Assembly (NCBI GenBank): GCA_044227325.1
Contig: JBGAFI010000003.1
Coordinates: 248,001 to 312,000, forward strand
Reading direction: 5' to 3'
Length of the DNA stretch: 64,000 nt
Source of the DNA: PFJX01 sp044227325
GTDB taxonomy: Bacteria > Pseudomonadota > Gammaproteobacteria > Burkholderiales > Thiobacillaceae
The notes beneath the pieces were generated by a model. The model was not told where the DNA came from and did no database searches. It saw nothing but the letters and a program-made list of their open reading frames with translations. Positions 23,971 to 32,421 of this stretch are shown here, piece after piece; within the stretch, counting starts at the first letter, position 1, and each line of letters starts with the position of its first letter. The position numbers were made by a program, and so were the translations under genes.

Positions 23971-25296
23971 CTATGGCCCGCCCTGCGCCGCCACGCGCCA
24001 AGGCGCCCGGGACAACCGCAACCGGCTCGCTTCCAGGCCGCTCAGCTTGCCGGCCTGGCCGGCCCGGCGCAGGCAATCCATGACCAGGTAGTACTTCTTC
24101 CAGTCGTAGGCGATGAGCAGCAGATCCTGGCCGGCGTTCAGGGCCTCCACCGAGGCGCGGCACAGGCCCCTGTCGTAGACGGCGGCCATGGTCATGTCGT
24201 CGCTGACGAGCAGGCCGCCGTATTGCCATCGTTCCCGCAGCAGGCCGGTGAGCACGGGGCGGGACAGGCTGGCGGGGCGGCTGGAGTCGAGGGCGTCCAG
24301 GGTGGCGTGGCCCACCATGAGCATGGCCGGCGCATGCCGGAGCACGTGGCGGAAGGGTTGCCAGTCCCGGGCGGCCAGGCGGTGCGCGGGGGTGGTGAGA
24401 TGGGCGCCGCGCAGGTGGGTGTCGCCCGCCACGTTCCCCAGGCCGGGGAAGTGCTTGAGGGTGGGGGTGACGCCCTGTTGGGCCAGGGTGCGGCTGTAGG
24501 CCAGGGCGATGCGGGAGACGGTGGCGGGATCGGCGGCGATGGCCCGTTCGGCGATGCGGGTGTGGCGGTCCGATAGGCCGGGGGGCGTATCCGGCTTCAG
24601 GTCCACCACCGGGCTGAAATTGACGTTGATGCCCAGGTCCGCCAGGGCGCGGCCCTGTTTGCCGCCGTAGCCGAAGGCGAGGCGTTCCGCGTCGGGCCGG
24701 CGCGCCAGGCTGGCCAGGGGAGGCTGATAGGCCACCAGGGGAGACAGGCGGGAGACGGGGCCGCCTTCCTGGTCCGTGGCGATCATCAATGGCGGCAGGC
24801 CGGCCCGGCGGCGCTCGTCCTGCAGGTCCGCCAATTCGGCGCGCAACTGTGCGGGGGTCTTGCCGTCGGCGTTGCGGCGGGTGACGAACAGGCCGCCGAT
24901 GAGGCCGCGCCGGGCCAGTTCGCGCACGTCGTCCGCATGGTCGTAGCCGATGACCAGGTGTTCCCCCAGGGCGGCCATGGCCGCCGGCTCCCGCTGGGCG
25001 GCCTGGAGGACGGCGTGGCGGGTGGACCAGGGCACGTAGAGCGCGTGCCCGGCCAGCCCCGCCACCGCCAGCCAGGCCAGGGCGAAGATGGCATGGAGCG
25101 GGGCGGGGGCGCGGCTGCATCGGCGGAACTGGAGCAGGGCCACGGCCAGGCCGAGGGCGAGCAGCGGCGGCGCCAGCCAGTCCCGCAGGCCGGCGAAGCT
25201 GGGGTCGCCCTGCTTGCCCGCCAGCATCAGGGCGAGGAGAAGCGCCAGAACCTGCACCAGAACCCGCGCCAGAACCTGCGCCAGACGCCGCCTCAC
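23971..25296 (-). CDS. Membrane-anchored family 3 glycoside hydrolase (NagZ-like)
   Basis: This 441-residue protein has up to three N-terminal hydrophobic segments (about 6-26, 41-56, 67-86) and a GH3 domain of the beta-N-acetylhexosaminidase type. KHFPG is at 281-285, the D292/H294 pair corresponds to the NagZ catalytic Asp-His dyad, and the nucleophile region is VSDDMTM with D366. NagZ enzymes cut GlcNAc-anhydroMurNAc during wall recycling; a membrane anchor is not usual for cytoplasmic NagZ. The GTG start (25296) overlaps the creD stop as GTGA, so it is coupled to creD. Its leader helix is encoded by a 12-bp tandem repeat. Other beta-glycosidase substrates cannot be excluded. Confidence 0.82.
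   Translation of the reverse strand: MRRRLAQVLARVLVQVLALLLALMLAGKQGDPSFAGLRDWLAPPLLALGLAVALLQFRRCSRAPAPLHAIFALAWLAVAGLAGHALYVPWSTRHAVLQAAQREPAAMAALGEHLVIGYDHADDVRELARRGLIGGLFVTRRNADGKTPAQLRAELADLQDERRRAGLPPLMIATDQEGGPVSRLSPLVAYQPPLASLARRPDAERLAFGYGGKQGRALADLGINVNFSPVVDLKPDTPPGLSDRHTRIAERAIAADPATVSRIALAYSRTLAQQGVTPTLKHFPGLGNVAGDTHLRGAHLTTPAHRLAARDWQPFRHVLRHAPAMLMVGHATLDALDSSRPASLSRPVLTGLLRERWQYGGLLVSDDMTMAAVYDRGLCRASVEALNAGQDLLLIAYDWKKYYLVMDCLRRAGQAGKLSGLEASRLRLSRAPWRVAAQGGP
25247..25282. repeat. 12-bp tandem repeat encoding the leader helix of the GH3 enzyme
   Basis: Three adjacent units, AGAACCTGCACC, AGAACCCGCGCC and AGAACCTGCGCC, plus eroded flanking units lie at the 5' end of the GH3 gene. 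On the coding strand they give the periodic hydrophobic leader QVLARVLVQVLA. The sequence is related to the intergenic repeat at 18120-18182. Confidence 0.8.
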
Positions 25297-26600
25297 GCCT
25301 TGTCCGCCTCCGCGGCGGGGCCGATGGCGTTCCAGTCCAGCCTGCGGGTGAGGTACATGGTGAGGGCCAGCAGGCCGAACAGCAGCCAGGCGCCCATGAG
25401 CAGGGCGTAGTCTTCGGATGCCAGCAGCTGATACAGGCCGAAGTAGAGCAGGCCGTAGCCGGCGCCCAGCACGCCCGCGCCTTTCCAACTGCCCAGCAGG
25501 GTGCGGCCGTAGGCGGCGATGAGCAGCGCGCAGGCGCCGGCGGCCACCCCATAGGCGAGGGCGAAGGGGAGGTGCTCCGACAGGGCCAGCAGCAACAGGA
25601 AGAACAGCACCACGGCGAAGCCGATTTGCAGGTATTGCAGGGGGTGCACCGACTGGCGCCTGATCAGCTCGAACAGGAAGAAGCCGCCCAGGGTGAGGCC
25701 CACGAACAGGAAGCCGTAGCGCACCGCCCGGTCGGTCTGGACGTAGGCGTCCACCGGATCGATGAGGGAGACGCCCAGGGTGGTGGAAAGCCGGCTCCCC
25801 TGCTGCTTGTCCGGCAGGATGCGGCCGCCGGTGGCGAAGTCGTTCACGCGCCAGCGGGCGGTGAAGCCGGACGCGGCGATCTCGCGGGTCTCCGGCAGGA
25901 ACTGGCCGGTGAAGCTGGGGTGGGGCCAGGCGGAGCGCAGGGTGAAGTCGTTGTTTTCCGCCACCGGCGCCCAGTCCAGGCCGCCGCTGCCGGCGAGCTC
26001 CAGGGTCAGGTCCAGGTCCATGCCGCGGCCCAGGCCGGCGGGGTCCAGGGGCACGTGGAAGCCCTGGGCCAGAGGCCCGCCAGGCACGCCGGGCCGGGCC
26101 GCCAGGGGTTTGCCGTCGCCGTCGGTCAGGGCGATGTGCTTGAGGCCGCGCGGGTCGCTCACGCCGAACACCAGGTAGGCCGCCTCGATGCGCTGGCCCG
26201 GCTGCGCCTGGAAACCGGGCAGCCGGGCATGGGCCTTCAGGCTGGCCAGGTAGATGCGCGCCTTGTAGATGCCCCGGTAGCGTTCCGAGACGTCCAGGTT
26301 GCCCTGGCCGGCCAATTGGCTCGGGCGGATGCTGCGGGAGCAATCGTGTTCCACCGTCCTGGCCCGGGGCTGGCCCTTGTCGTCCTGCTCCACCAGGGTG
26401 CGCGGCTCGCTGCATTTCACCCAGAGCAGCGGCCCCGCCAGTTGCTGCTCGCGGGCGTATTGCTCGGCGATGGAGAACACGGCGCCGTCGCGGGTGGCCT
26501 GGCGCTCCTGGACCTTCCATTCCACGCGCAGGACCGCGAAGGCGAGGACAAGGGCCAAGAGGCCCAGGGTGAACAGCTTGGCGGCGAGGGATTTGTTCAT
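25293..26600 (-). CDS. creD: Inner membrane protein CreD
   Basis: This 435-residue CreD (Cet-like) protein has an N-terminal membrane segment (about 7-25), a long periplasmic region to about residue 285, and a cluster of five hydrophobic segments near the C-terminus. In enterobacteria creD is the strongest target of the CreBC two-component system and its product affects envelope integrity and beta-lactam tolerance; its biochemical activity is unknown. Here creD follows creC and is preceded by a CreB-tag-like operator 45-71 bases upstream of the ATG. It overlaps the GH3 gene by 4 bases. Length and topology are those of the family. Confidence 0.92.
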   Translation of the reverse strand: MNKSLAAKLFTLGLLALVLAFAVLRVEWKVQERQATRDGAVFSIAEQYAREQQLAGPLLWVKCSEPRTLVEQDDKGQPRARTVEHDCSRSIRPSQLAGQGNLDVSERYRGIYKARIYLASLKAHARLPGFQAQPGQRIEAAYLVFGVSDPRGLKHIALTDGDGKPLAARPGVPGGPLAQGFHVPLDPAGLGRGMDLDLTLELAGSGGLDWAPVAENNDFTLRSAWPHPSFTGQFLPETREIAASGFTARWRVNDFATGGRILPDKQQGSRLSTTLGVSLIDPVDAYVQTDRAVRYGFLFVGLTLGGFFLFELIRRQSVHPLQYLQIGFAVVLFFLLLLALSEHLPFALAYGVAAGACALLIAAYGRTLLGSWKGAGVLGAGYGLLYFGLYQLLASEDYALLMGAWLLFGLLALTMYLTRRLDWNAIGPAAEADKA

Positions 26601-26644
26601 GGCGGACTCCGGTTGGGGGACGGGAGTCAGCTTGGGTGCCCGCC

Positions 26645-26671
26645 GTGGGAAATCCGTGGGGTGTTTGTGAA
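26645..26671 (-). promoter_or_regulatory. Putative CreB operator upstream of creD
   Basis: On the minus strand the sequence reads TTCAC-N6-CCCAC-N6-CCCAC. It lies in the short creC-creD gap, 45 bases from the creD start codon, nearly the same distance as the matching site before the VIT/vWA gene (21425-21451). Confidence 0.65.
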
Positions 26672-26673
26672 GA

Positions 26674-28113
26674 TCAGGTGTCTTTTGTCGCGGGCAGGCT
26701 CAGACACGCCTCCGCGCCGCCGTCGGGATGATTGCCCAGTTCGATGCCGCCCCGGTGCAGCCTGGCCACCTCCTGCACCAGGTTCAGGCCCAGGCCGCTG
26801 CTGCGTTCGCCGGTATCCGGCCGTGGCACGGAGTAGAAGCGTTCGAACAGGCGGGGCAAGGCGTAGTCGGGTATGCCGGGACCCTGGTCCCGGATGAGCG
26901 TGCGCGCCTGGCCGTCGGTCGTGTTCAGGCTGATGCGCAGCGTTCCGCCCGGGGGACTGAAATCCAGGGCGTTGTCCAGCAGGTTGGCGATGGCTTGGCG
27001 CAGCAGGAAGCGGTTGCCCGCCACCCGGACCGGCGCCAGGTCCGCCTGCACGACGAGGGCCTTGGCCTCGAGCCGGGGGGCCAGGTTGGCGAGGACGTCC
27101 CGCATCAGCTCGTCCAGGGCCAGGTCCTCCACGCCTTCCAGCCGGCCCCGGCTTTCCGCCCGGGCCAGGTTGAGCACCCCTTCGACGATGCGCTGCAGAC
27201 GGGCGGTTTCCGTTTCGATGTTGTTTTCCAGGCGCGCGCGGCGCCGCGGGTCATCCTCGTCCTTCAGCAGTTCTATGGCGCCGCGCACCGCGGCGATGGG
27301 GCTTTTCAGTTCGTGGGCCAGCAACTGGGAGACCTTTTCCACGTGGGCCTTGCCGTCCAGCTCGGCGCGCAGGTGTTCCAGGGCCTGGGCCAGGCGCCTG
27401 AGTTCGCTGCGGCCTTCCACCGGGATGCGGTCGCGCCGGCCTTCGGCGACCTCGTTGGCGTGTTCCACCAGGCGGCGCAGGTCGCGGGTCATCCAGTAGG
27501 AGAAGGCCAGGGCCAGCAGCAGGGCCAGGGCGAACAGCCAGTAGGCGGAACGCCAGGCCTGGGTCTTGGCCAGGTCGATGAAGCTCTGGAAGGAGCGGGA
27601 GGGCTTGCCCACGGAGAGCGCGCCGACGACGCGGCCGTCGCGCAGGATGGGGGCGGCCACGTACATGACGCTGCTGCTGCTGTCGTAGTCGGATTCCCGG
27701 GTGGTGCGGGCGCCGTACCGGCCTTTGAGGGTGCGGCTGACGTCCAGCCATTGCGAGTAGTCCGCGCCCAGGTCCCGGCCCTGGCTGTCGAACACGACCC
27801 GCCCGGTCTGGTCGGTGACGTAGACGCGCAGGTCCGGATCGTTTTTCAGCACGCCGTAGATGCGGGCCTGGAAGCGGCGCGCCACGTAGCCCTTGAACAC
27901 GGTCTCGATGGCCTGGGTGGACTTGTACCCGCGCTCCCCGGACATCTCCCGCCCCGCCATCTCCGCCAGAAGGTTGGCGGTCTGCACCAGGGTTTCCTCC
28001 ACGGATTGGCGCACGCCGGGCACGAACTGGTCGGTGAACAGGCGCATGGCCAGCAGCACGGCCACGGCGGCCACCACCACGTAGCCGACGAAGAAGCGGA
28101 TGAAGAAGTTCAT
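26674..28113 (-). CDS. creC: Sensor histidine kinase CreC
   Basis: This 479-residue membrane sensor kinase has a first membrane segment at 5-25, a periplasmic sensing region to about 190, a second segment near 190-207 and a HAMP-like linker. A HisKA domain with phospho-accepting H267 (QLLAHELKSP) and a HATPase domain with NLLDNALDFSP, DQGPGIP and SSGLGLNLV boxes follow. It phosphorylates CreB in response to an envelope or metabolic signal; in beta-lactamase-producing Aeromonas the equivalent BlrAB pair senses wall damage. It lies between creB and creD on the same strand with about 90 bases to creB. Confidence 0.9.
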   Translation of the reverse strand: MNFFIRFFVGYVVVAAVAVLLAMRLFTDQFVPGVRQSVEETLVQTANLLAEMAGREMSGERGYKSTQAIETVFKGYVARRFQARIYGVLKNDPDLRVYVTDQTGRVVFDSQGRDLGADYSQWLDVSRTLKGRYGARTTRESDYDSSSSVMYVAAPILRDGRVVGALSVGKPSRSFQSFIDLAKTQAWRSAYWLFALALLLALAFSYWMTRDLRRLVEHANEVAEGRRDRIPVEGRSELRRLAQALEHLRAELDGKAHVEKVSQLLAHELKSPIAAVRGAIELLKDEDDPRRRARLENNIETETARLQRIVEGVLNLARAESRGRLEGVEDLALDELMRDVLANLAPRLEAKALVVQADLAPVRVAGNRFLLRQAIANLLDNALDFSPPGGTLRISLNTTDGQARTLIRDQGPGIPDYALPRLFERFYSVPRPDTGERSSGLGLNLVQEVARLHRGGIELGNHPDGGAEACLSLPATKDT

Positions 28114-28207
28114 CGCGCGGCCCGCCGTCGCGCGACAAGGAAGGGAGCCGCCCGGAGTGCCCGCCCGGATGGAAAGGATGGCGCGCGGGGACCGGTTGCC
28201 GGGAGGA

Positions 28208-28909
28208 TCACAGCCGTTCCAGGCTGTAGCCCAGGCCCCGGTGGGTGCGGATGGGGTCTGCCTCGGGCGCGCAGGCGGCGAGCTTGGCGCGCAGGCTCTT
28301 GATGTGGGTGTCCACGGCGCGTTCCAGGCTGGCTTCCGCCAGGCCCGCCGCGTCCATCAGCTCGGCGCGGCTGAACACCTTTTCCGGCCGCGCCGCCATG
28401 GCCTTGAGCATGAGGTATTCGGCGCGGCTCAGATCGAGCGCCCGGCCCCGGCACAGGATGCGCGCCCGTTCCTCGTCCACCTCGACAAAGGCCGGCGGCC
28501 GGGCGGGCGGGGCGGCGGACGGCTCCGCCGGCGCGGCGCGGCCGTTGCGGCTGCGGCGCAGGATGGTCTTCACCCGCGCCGCCAGTTCGCGCGGGCTGAA
28601 CGGCTTCAGCACGTAGTCGTCGGCGCCGATCTCCAGGCCCACCACCCGGTCGATCTCGTCGGATCGGGCGGTGAGGAAGATGACCGGGATGTCGGAAAAG
28701 CCGCGCAGGGCGCGGCAGACGTCGAAGCCGTTGCCGTCCGGCAGGCCCACGTCCAGGATCGCCAGGTCGAAGCCGCCGGCCTTGAGCAGGGCGAGTCCTT
28801 CCGTCGCCAGCGCGGTGTGGCGGCAGTCGATGTTCTCCCGCGCCAGGGCCAGGATCACGTTGTCGGCGATGGCTTTGTCGTCTTCGATCAGAAGGAGGGA
28901 GACAGTCAC
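28208..28909 (-). CDS. creB: Response regulator CreB
   Basis: This 233-residue OmpR/PhoB-type response regulator has a receiver domain with D53 (ILDVGLPDG) as phospho-acceptor and K102 (VLKPFSP), then a linker rich in A and P, then a winged-helix DNA-binding domain ending in THRGLGYSLERL. The start is a GTG at 28909 without a clear ribosome binding site. It is the first gene of creB-creC-creD-GH3. Enterobacterial CreB binds direct TTCAC repeats spaced by 6 bases; closely similar repeats occur before creD and before the VIT/vWA-exosortase unit, which makes this regulator the likely controller of the whole module (inference). Confidence 0.9.
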   Translation of the reverse strand: MTVSLLLIEDDKAIADNVILALARENIDCRHTALATEGLALLKAGGFDLAILDVGLPDGNGFDVCRALRGFSDIPVIFLTARSDEIDRVVGLEIGADDYVLKPFSPRELAARVKTILRRSRNGRAAPAEPSAAPPARPPAFVEVDEERARILCRGRALDLSRAEYLMLKAMAARPEKVFSRAELMDAAGLAEASLERAVDTHIKSLRAKLAACAPEADPIRTHRGLGYSLERL

Positions 28910-29045
28910 TGGTGGAGCGCGGCATGGAGACCGGCCAAGTTTAGCCGAGGGCGATGGCTTGTAGACCGCGCCCGAGAGGAAGCTCGCCGCTTGTCCGTGG
29001 CCGTTCGCCCTCTAAGCTGATAAGAGTGTTTCGGAGAAAAGAATA

Positions 29046-30344
29046 ATGGCAGCCCGCAAATCCCTATCCCCCGAGGTCCATCTCAATCTCAACGTGCGCG
29101 GGCTCAAGCAGTCCGCCACCCTGGCCATCAACGAGCGCAGCGCCCAACTGATCCGGGAGGGGCGCCAGGTGTTCCGCCTGGGACTGGGCCAGTCGCCGTT
29201 CCCGGTACCCCAGCCCATTGTCGACGAGCTGCGCGCCAACGCCCATCAGAAGGATTACCTGCCGGTGCGCGGCCTGCCCGGCCTGCGCGAGGCGGTGGCG
29301 GGCTACCACCGGCGCCTGCACGGCATCGAGCGCAGCGGCGACGACGTGCTGGTGGGGCCGGGCTCGAAGGAGCTGATGTTCATCCTGCAACTGGTCTATT
29401 ACGGCGATCTGGTGATTCCCACGCCGAGCTGGGTGTCCTACGCGCCCCAGGCGAGGATCGTCGGCCGCCACATCCACTGGGTGCCCACCCGCCTCGAGAA
29501 CGACTGGCGCCTGATGCCCGACGAGCTGGACCGGCTCTGCCACGACGATCCCGGCCGGCCGCGCATCGTCATCCTCAACTACCCGTCCAACCCCACCGGC
29601 GACAGCTACACCCTGGAGGAGCTGAAGGCCCTGGCGCGGGTGGCGCGCAAGTACCGGGTGATCCTGGTGTCGGACGAGATCTACGGCGAGCTGCACCATC
29701 GCGGCCAGCATGTGTCCATCGCCCGCTTCTATCCGGAGGGGACCATTATCAGCGGCGGCCTGTCCAAGTGGTGCGGGGCGGGCGGGTGGCGGCTGGGCAC
29801 CTTCGTCTTTCCCCACGATCTGCGCTGGCTGCTGGAGGCCATGGCCACGGTGGCGAGCGAAACCTTCACCTCGACCAGCGCGCCGATCCAGTACGCCGCG
29901 ATCCGCGCTTTCGAGGGAGGGCTGGAGATCGAGCAGTATCTGGAGCAATCCCGCAAGGTGCTGCGCCACCTGGGCAGGCACGTCTGGCGCGGCTTGCGCG
30001 CCTGCGGCGCGAGCGTGTCGGAGCCGGTGGGGGCGTTCTACCTGTTCCCGGACTTCAGCGCGTTGCGCGACAAACTCGCCCGGCGCGGCATCCACGACAG
30101 CCCCAAGCTGTGCGAGATGCTGCTGAAGGAGGCGGGGGTGGCGACCCTGCCGGGCGTGGAGTTCGGCCGCCCGCCCGAGGAATTGACGCTGCGCCTGGCC
30201 TATGTGGATTTCGACGGCGCCCGCGCCCTGGTGGCCGCCCGGCAACTGGAGCCGGGCAAGGAACTGGACAAGGCGTTCCTGGAGCTTTACTGCCCCAACG
30301 CGGTCCATGCCATGGAATTGGTCGGCCTCTGGATGGCGCAATAA
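29046..30344 (+). CDS. Class I/II pyridoxal-phosphate aminotransferase
   Basis: This 432-residue fold type I PLP enzyme of the aspartate aminotransferase group has the cofactor lysine K241 in GGLSKWCGAGGWRLG. Other family marks are the NYPSNPTG substrate/phosphate motif, the VSDEIY motif and a C-terminal RLAYVDFDG in which the arginine would bind the substrate carboxylate. It probably moves amino groups between a dicarboxylic amino acid and a 2-oxo acid; which amino acid cannot be read. The ATG is preceded by GGAGAA. It stands alone between creB and a MarR-type gene, in its own short unit. Confidence 0.88.
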   Translation: MAARKSLSPEVHLNLNVRGLKQSATLAINERSAQLIREGRQVFRLGLGQSPFPVPQPIVDELRANAHQKDYLPVRGLPGLREAVAGYHRRLHGIERSGDDVLVGPGSKELMFILQLVYYGDLVIPTPSWVSYAPQARIVGRHIHWVPTRLENDWRLMPDELDRLCHDDPGRPRIVILNYPSNPTGDSYTLEELKALARVARKYRVILVSDEIYGELHHRGQHVSIARFYPEGTIISGGLSKWCGAGGWRLGTFVFPHDLRWLLEAMATVASETFTSTSAPIQYAAIRAFEGGLEIEQYLEQSRKVLRHLGRHVWRGLRACGASVSEPVGAFYLFPDFSALRDKLARRGIHDSPKLCEMLLKEAGVATLPGVEFGRPPEELTLRLAYVDFDGARALVAARQLEPGKELDKAFLELYCPNAVHAMELVGLWMAQ

Positions 30345-30371
30345 GCCGGGCGGGAACTCAAGCCGCGGAGA

Positions 30372-30845
30372 TCAGCGCACCAGATTCGACAAGGGCTCGT
30401 TCGCGGCGCTCTGATCCACCAGGTTCATCAGCCGGATCAGCCCGGACAGATCCTCGTCCAGCCGGGCCAGGGTTTCCGGCGGCAGCTTCTCCATCGCGTC
30501 GACCATCAGGCCGGTCAGGGGCCGCGGCGCGCGGGCGACGATGGCCTTGCCCGCCTCGGTCAGGCGCAGGCGCACCACGCGCCGGTCGTCCTCGCCGCGC
30601 AGGCGCTCCACCAGCCCCGCCCGCGCCAGTTTGTCGAGCAGGTTGCTGGCGGTGGAGACGTGCACGGACAAGGCTTGGCTGAGCTGGGACACCGTGATGT
30701 CCGGCGTATCGGCGATGGTCGCCAGCATCCAGACCTGCGCGCCGCTGATCCCGCAGGCGGCTTCCAGCGCTTTCGAGTGCTGGCGCACGGCGCCGATGAT
30801 GAGGCGGAATTTCTTCAGGGTTTCCAGCACGCTGGGGGAGGTCAT
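30372..30845 (-). CDS. MarR-family transcriptional regulator
   Basis: This 157-residue winged-helix regulator of the MarR type has core helices SGAQVWMLATIADTPDITVSQLSQAL and the wing GEDDRRVVRLRLTEAG with the conserved DDRR. MarR dimers usually repress a nearby gene and are released by a small ligand. I chose the ATG at 30845; a start 17 residues upstream adds only a basic, disordered tail. It is convergent with the aminotransferase gene and divergent from the cytochrome-sucrose operon, whose AT-rich promoter region (30900-30960) it may bind (inference). Confidence 0.85.
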   Translation of the reverse strand: MTSPSVLETLKKFRLIIGAVRQHSKALEAACGISGAQVWMLATIADTPDITVSQLSQALSVHVSTASNLLDKLARAGLVERLRGEDDRRVVRLRLTEAGKAIVARAPRPLTGLMVDAMEKLPPETLARLDEDLSGLIRLMNLVDQSAANEPLSNLVR

Positions 30846-31015
30846 GCGCTGAGTCCGTTTGGGGCTGTGGGAGCGGGATGGGGCGGTCCGGCGCATGGTA
30901 ACGGCAGGTGTCTTAAAATTGGCTTATGTTATTATACAAAAAGATTTTGTTTGAGAAATTCAGGTGGGCTCCGCAATCCGGCGTGCCGATGCGTCCCACC
31001 ACTATGGAGGAATGC

Positions 31016-31411
31016 ATGACACTCATACGGTCCTTCCTGCCTCTGGCCGCGCTGCTCACGTTCGCGCTGGGCGGCTGCAGCGAGCGCGCCGAGGCGCCGC
31101 AGGCCGAGGCGCCGCCGGCGATGGCCGAAGTGGCGCCGTCCCCGGAACAGGCCGGCGGCATGGCGTTCGCCGGCAAGATCGACGCCGGCGCCTTGTATGC
31201 GGAAACCTGCGCCGCCTGCCATGGCGTCACCGGCGAGGGCATGGCGGACTATCCGAGTCTGGCCGCGTTGAGCGGGGATGACATCCAGGCCCGGCTGGAG
31301 GCCTACCGCTCCGGCGAGACCCTGGGGCCGCGGTCGGTGGTCATGGCGCCCATTGCCAAGCAGTTGAGCGGCGACCAGATCGCCGCCCTGGCCTCGTACC
31401 TGGGCGGTTGA
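31016..31411 (+). CDS. c-type cytochrome lipoprotein
   Basis: This 131-residue protein has a lipoprotein signal peptide with lipobox LGGC (C21), an alanine/proline/glutamate-rich linker and a class I cytochrome c domain. Haem attachment is at CAACH (65-69), and M110 in SVVMAPI is the likely sixth ligand. The domain resembles the small cytochrome c4/c5-like haem proteins of betaproteobacteria. GGAGG lies 5 bases before the ATG. It overlaps the fructokinase gene by 4 bases and so appears to head the sucrose operon, an odd pairing; whether redox sensing or simply shared transcription is involved is unknown. Confidence 0.87.
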   Translation: MTLIRSFLPLAALLTFALGGCSERAEAPQAEAPPAMAEVAPSPEQAGGMAFAGKIDAGALYAETCAACHGVTGEGMADYPSLAALSGDDIQARLEAYRSGETLGPRSVVMAPIAKQLSGDQIAALASYLGG

Positions 31412-32421
31412 GCGGCGGGATGACGGATACCATGGATCGCGCCGCGCCCCACCCGCCGCACCCCGCCTCGTCCGCGGGCTCCACCATCCTGCTGTTCGGG
31501 GAGGTGCTCGTGGATTGCTTCCCGGACCGGGAGGTGGAGGGCGGCGCCCCGTTCAACGTGGCGCATCACCTGCACGGACTCGGCCACGAGGTCGGCATCG
31601 CGCCGGTACTTGTGACGCGCATTGGCAAGGACGAACGGGGCAGGCGGCTGCTGGAAAGCATCCAGAAGGCGGGCTTGCCCATCGACGGCGTGCAGCAGGA
31701 TTGCCTGAATCCCACCGGCCAGGTCGACATCACCCTGGACAAGGAGACGGGCGGACATCGCTTCGAGATCGTTCCCGACCAGGCCTGGGATTTCATCCAT
31801 GCCGAAATGGCGCGCCTGGTCAGCCTGTCGCGCCGGCCCCAATGGATCTACTTCGGCACCCTGGCGCAACGCGGCGCGTCGCGCCCCGCCCTGCGCGCCC
31901 TGCTGCAAAGCACGCTGCACAGCGAGCGGGCGCGCGCCTTTCTCGACATCAACCTGCGCGATCCCTGGGTGCGCAAGGACGTGCTGCGCTGGTCGCTGGG
32001 CAAGGCGGACATCGTCAAGGTCAACGAGGAGGAGTTGCATCGTGTCGCCCACATGCTGGGCCTGGGCAGCGGCGCGGCGCGCGCCCTCGGCGAGCGCATG
32101 ATCCAGTCCTTCGCCCTGCGCTATCTGCTGGTCACCCAGGGCGAGCAGGGTGCCTGGCTGCTGGGCAGCGACGGCGGCTATTTCCACAGCGGAGCGCCCA
32201 AACCCGTCACCGACGCGGTGGACACGGTCGGGGCCGGCGACGGCTTCGCCTCGGTGTTCCTGCTCGGCATGACGCAAGGCTGGCCGATGGACCGCACCCT
32301 GCAGCGGGCGCACCGCTTCGCCGGGGAAATCTGCCGCCTGCGCGGCGCCATCCCGGACAGCGCGGATTTCTACCGGCCCTTCCTGGCGGAATGGCGCCTG
32401 ACCGGCGAGGGCACGGCATGA
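31408..32421 (+). CDS. PfkB-family carbohydrate kinase (fructokinase)
   Basis: This 337-residue ribokinase-family sugar kinase has the N-terminal GG motif region (FGEVLVDCFPD, EGGAPFNVAHHLHGLG) and the C-terminal signature DTVGAGDGF, in which D278 is the catalytic base. Given its position directly before the sucrose synthesis and cleavage genes, it is most likely the fructokinase that phosphorylates the fructose released by sucrose synthase. The first 25 residues, rich in H and P, are probably unstructured, and ATG codons at residues 5 and 9 are alternative starts. It overlaps the sucrose-phosphate synthase gene as ATGA. Confidence 0.88.
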   Translation: MSGGMTDTMDRAAPHPPHPASSAGSTILLFGEVLVDCFPDREVEGGAPFNVAHHLHGLGHEVGIAPVLVTRIGKDERGRRLLESIQKAGLPIDGVQQDCLNPTGQVDITLDKETGGHRFEIVPDQAWDFIHAEMARLVSLSRRPQWIYFGTLAQRGASRPALRALLQSTLHSERARAFLDINLRDPWVRKDVLRWSLGKADIVKVNEEELHRVAHMLGLGSGAARALGERMIQSFALRYLLVTQGEQGAWLLGSDGGYFHSGAPKPVTDAVDTVGAGDGFASVFLLGMTQGWPMDRTLQRAHRFAGEICRLRGAIPDSADFYRPFLAEWRLTGEGTA

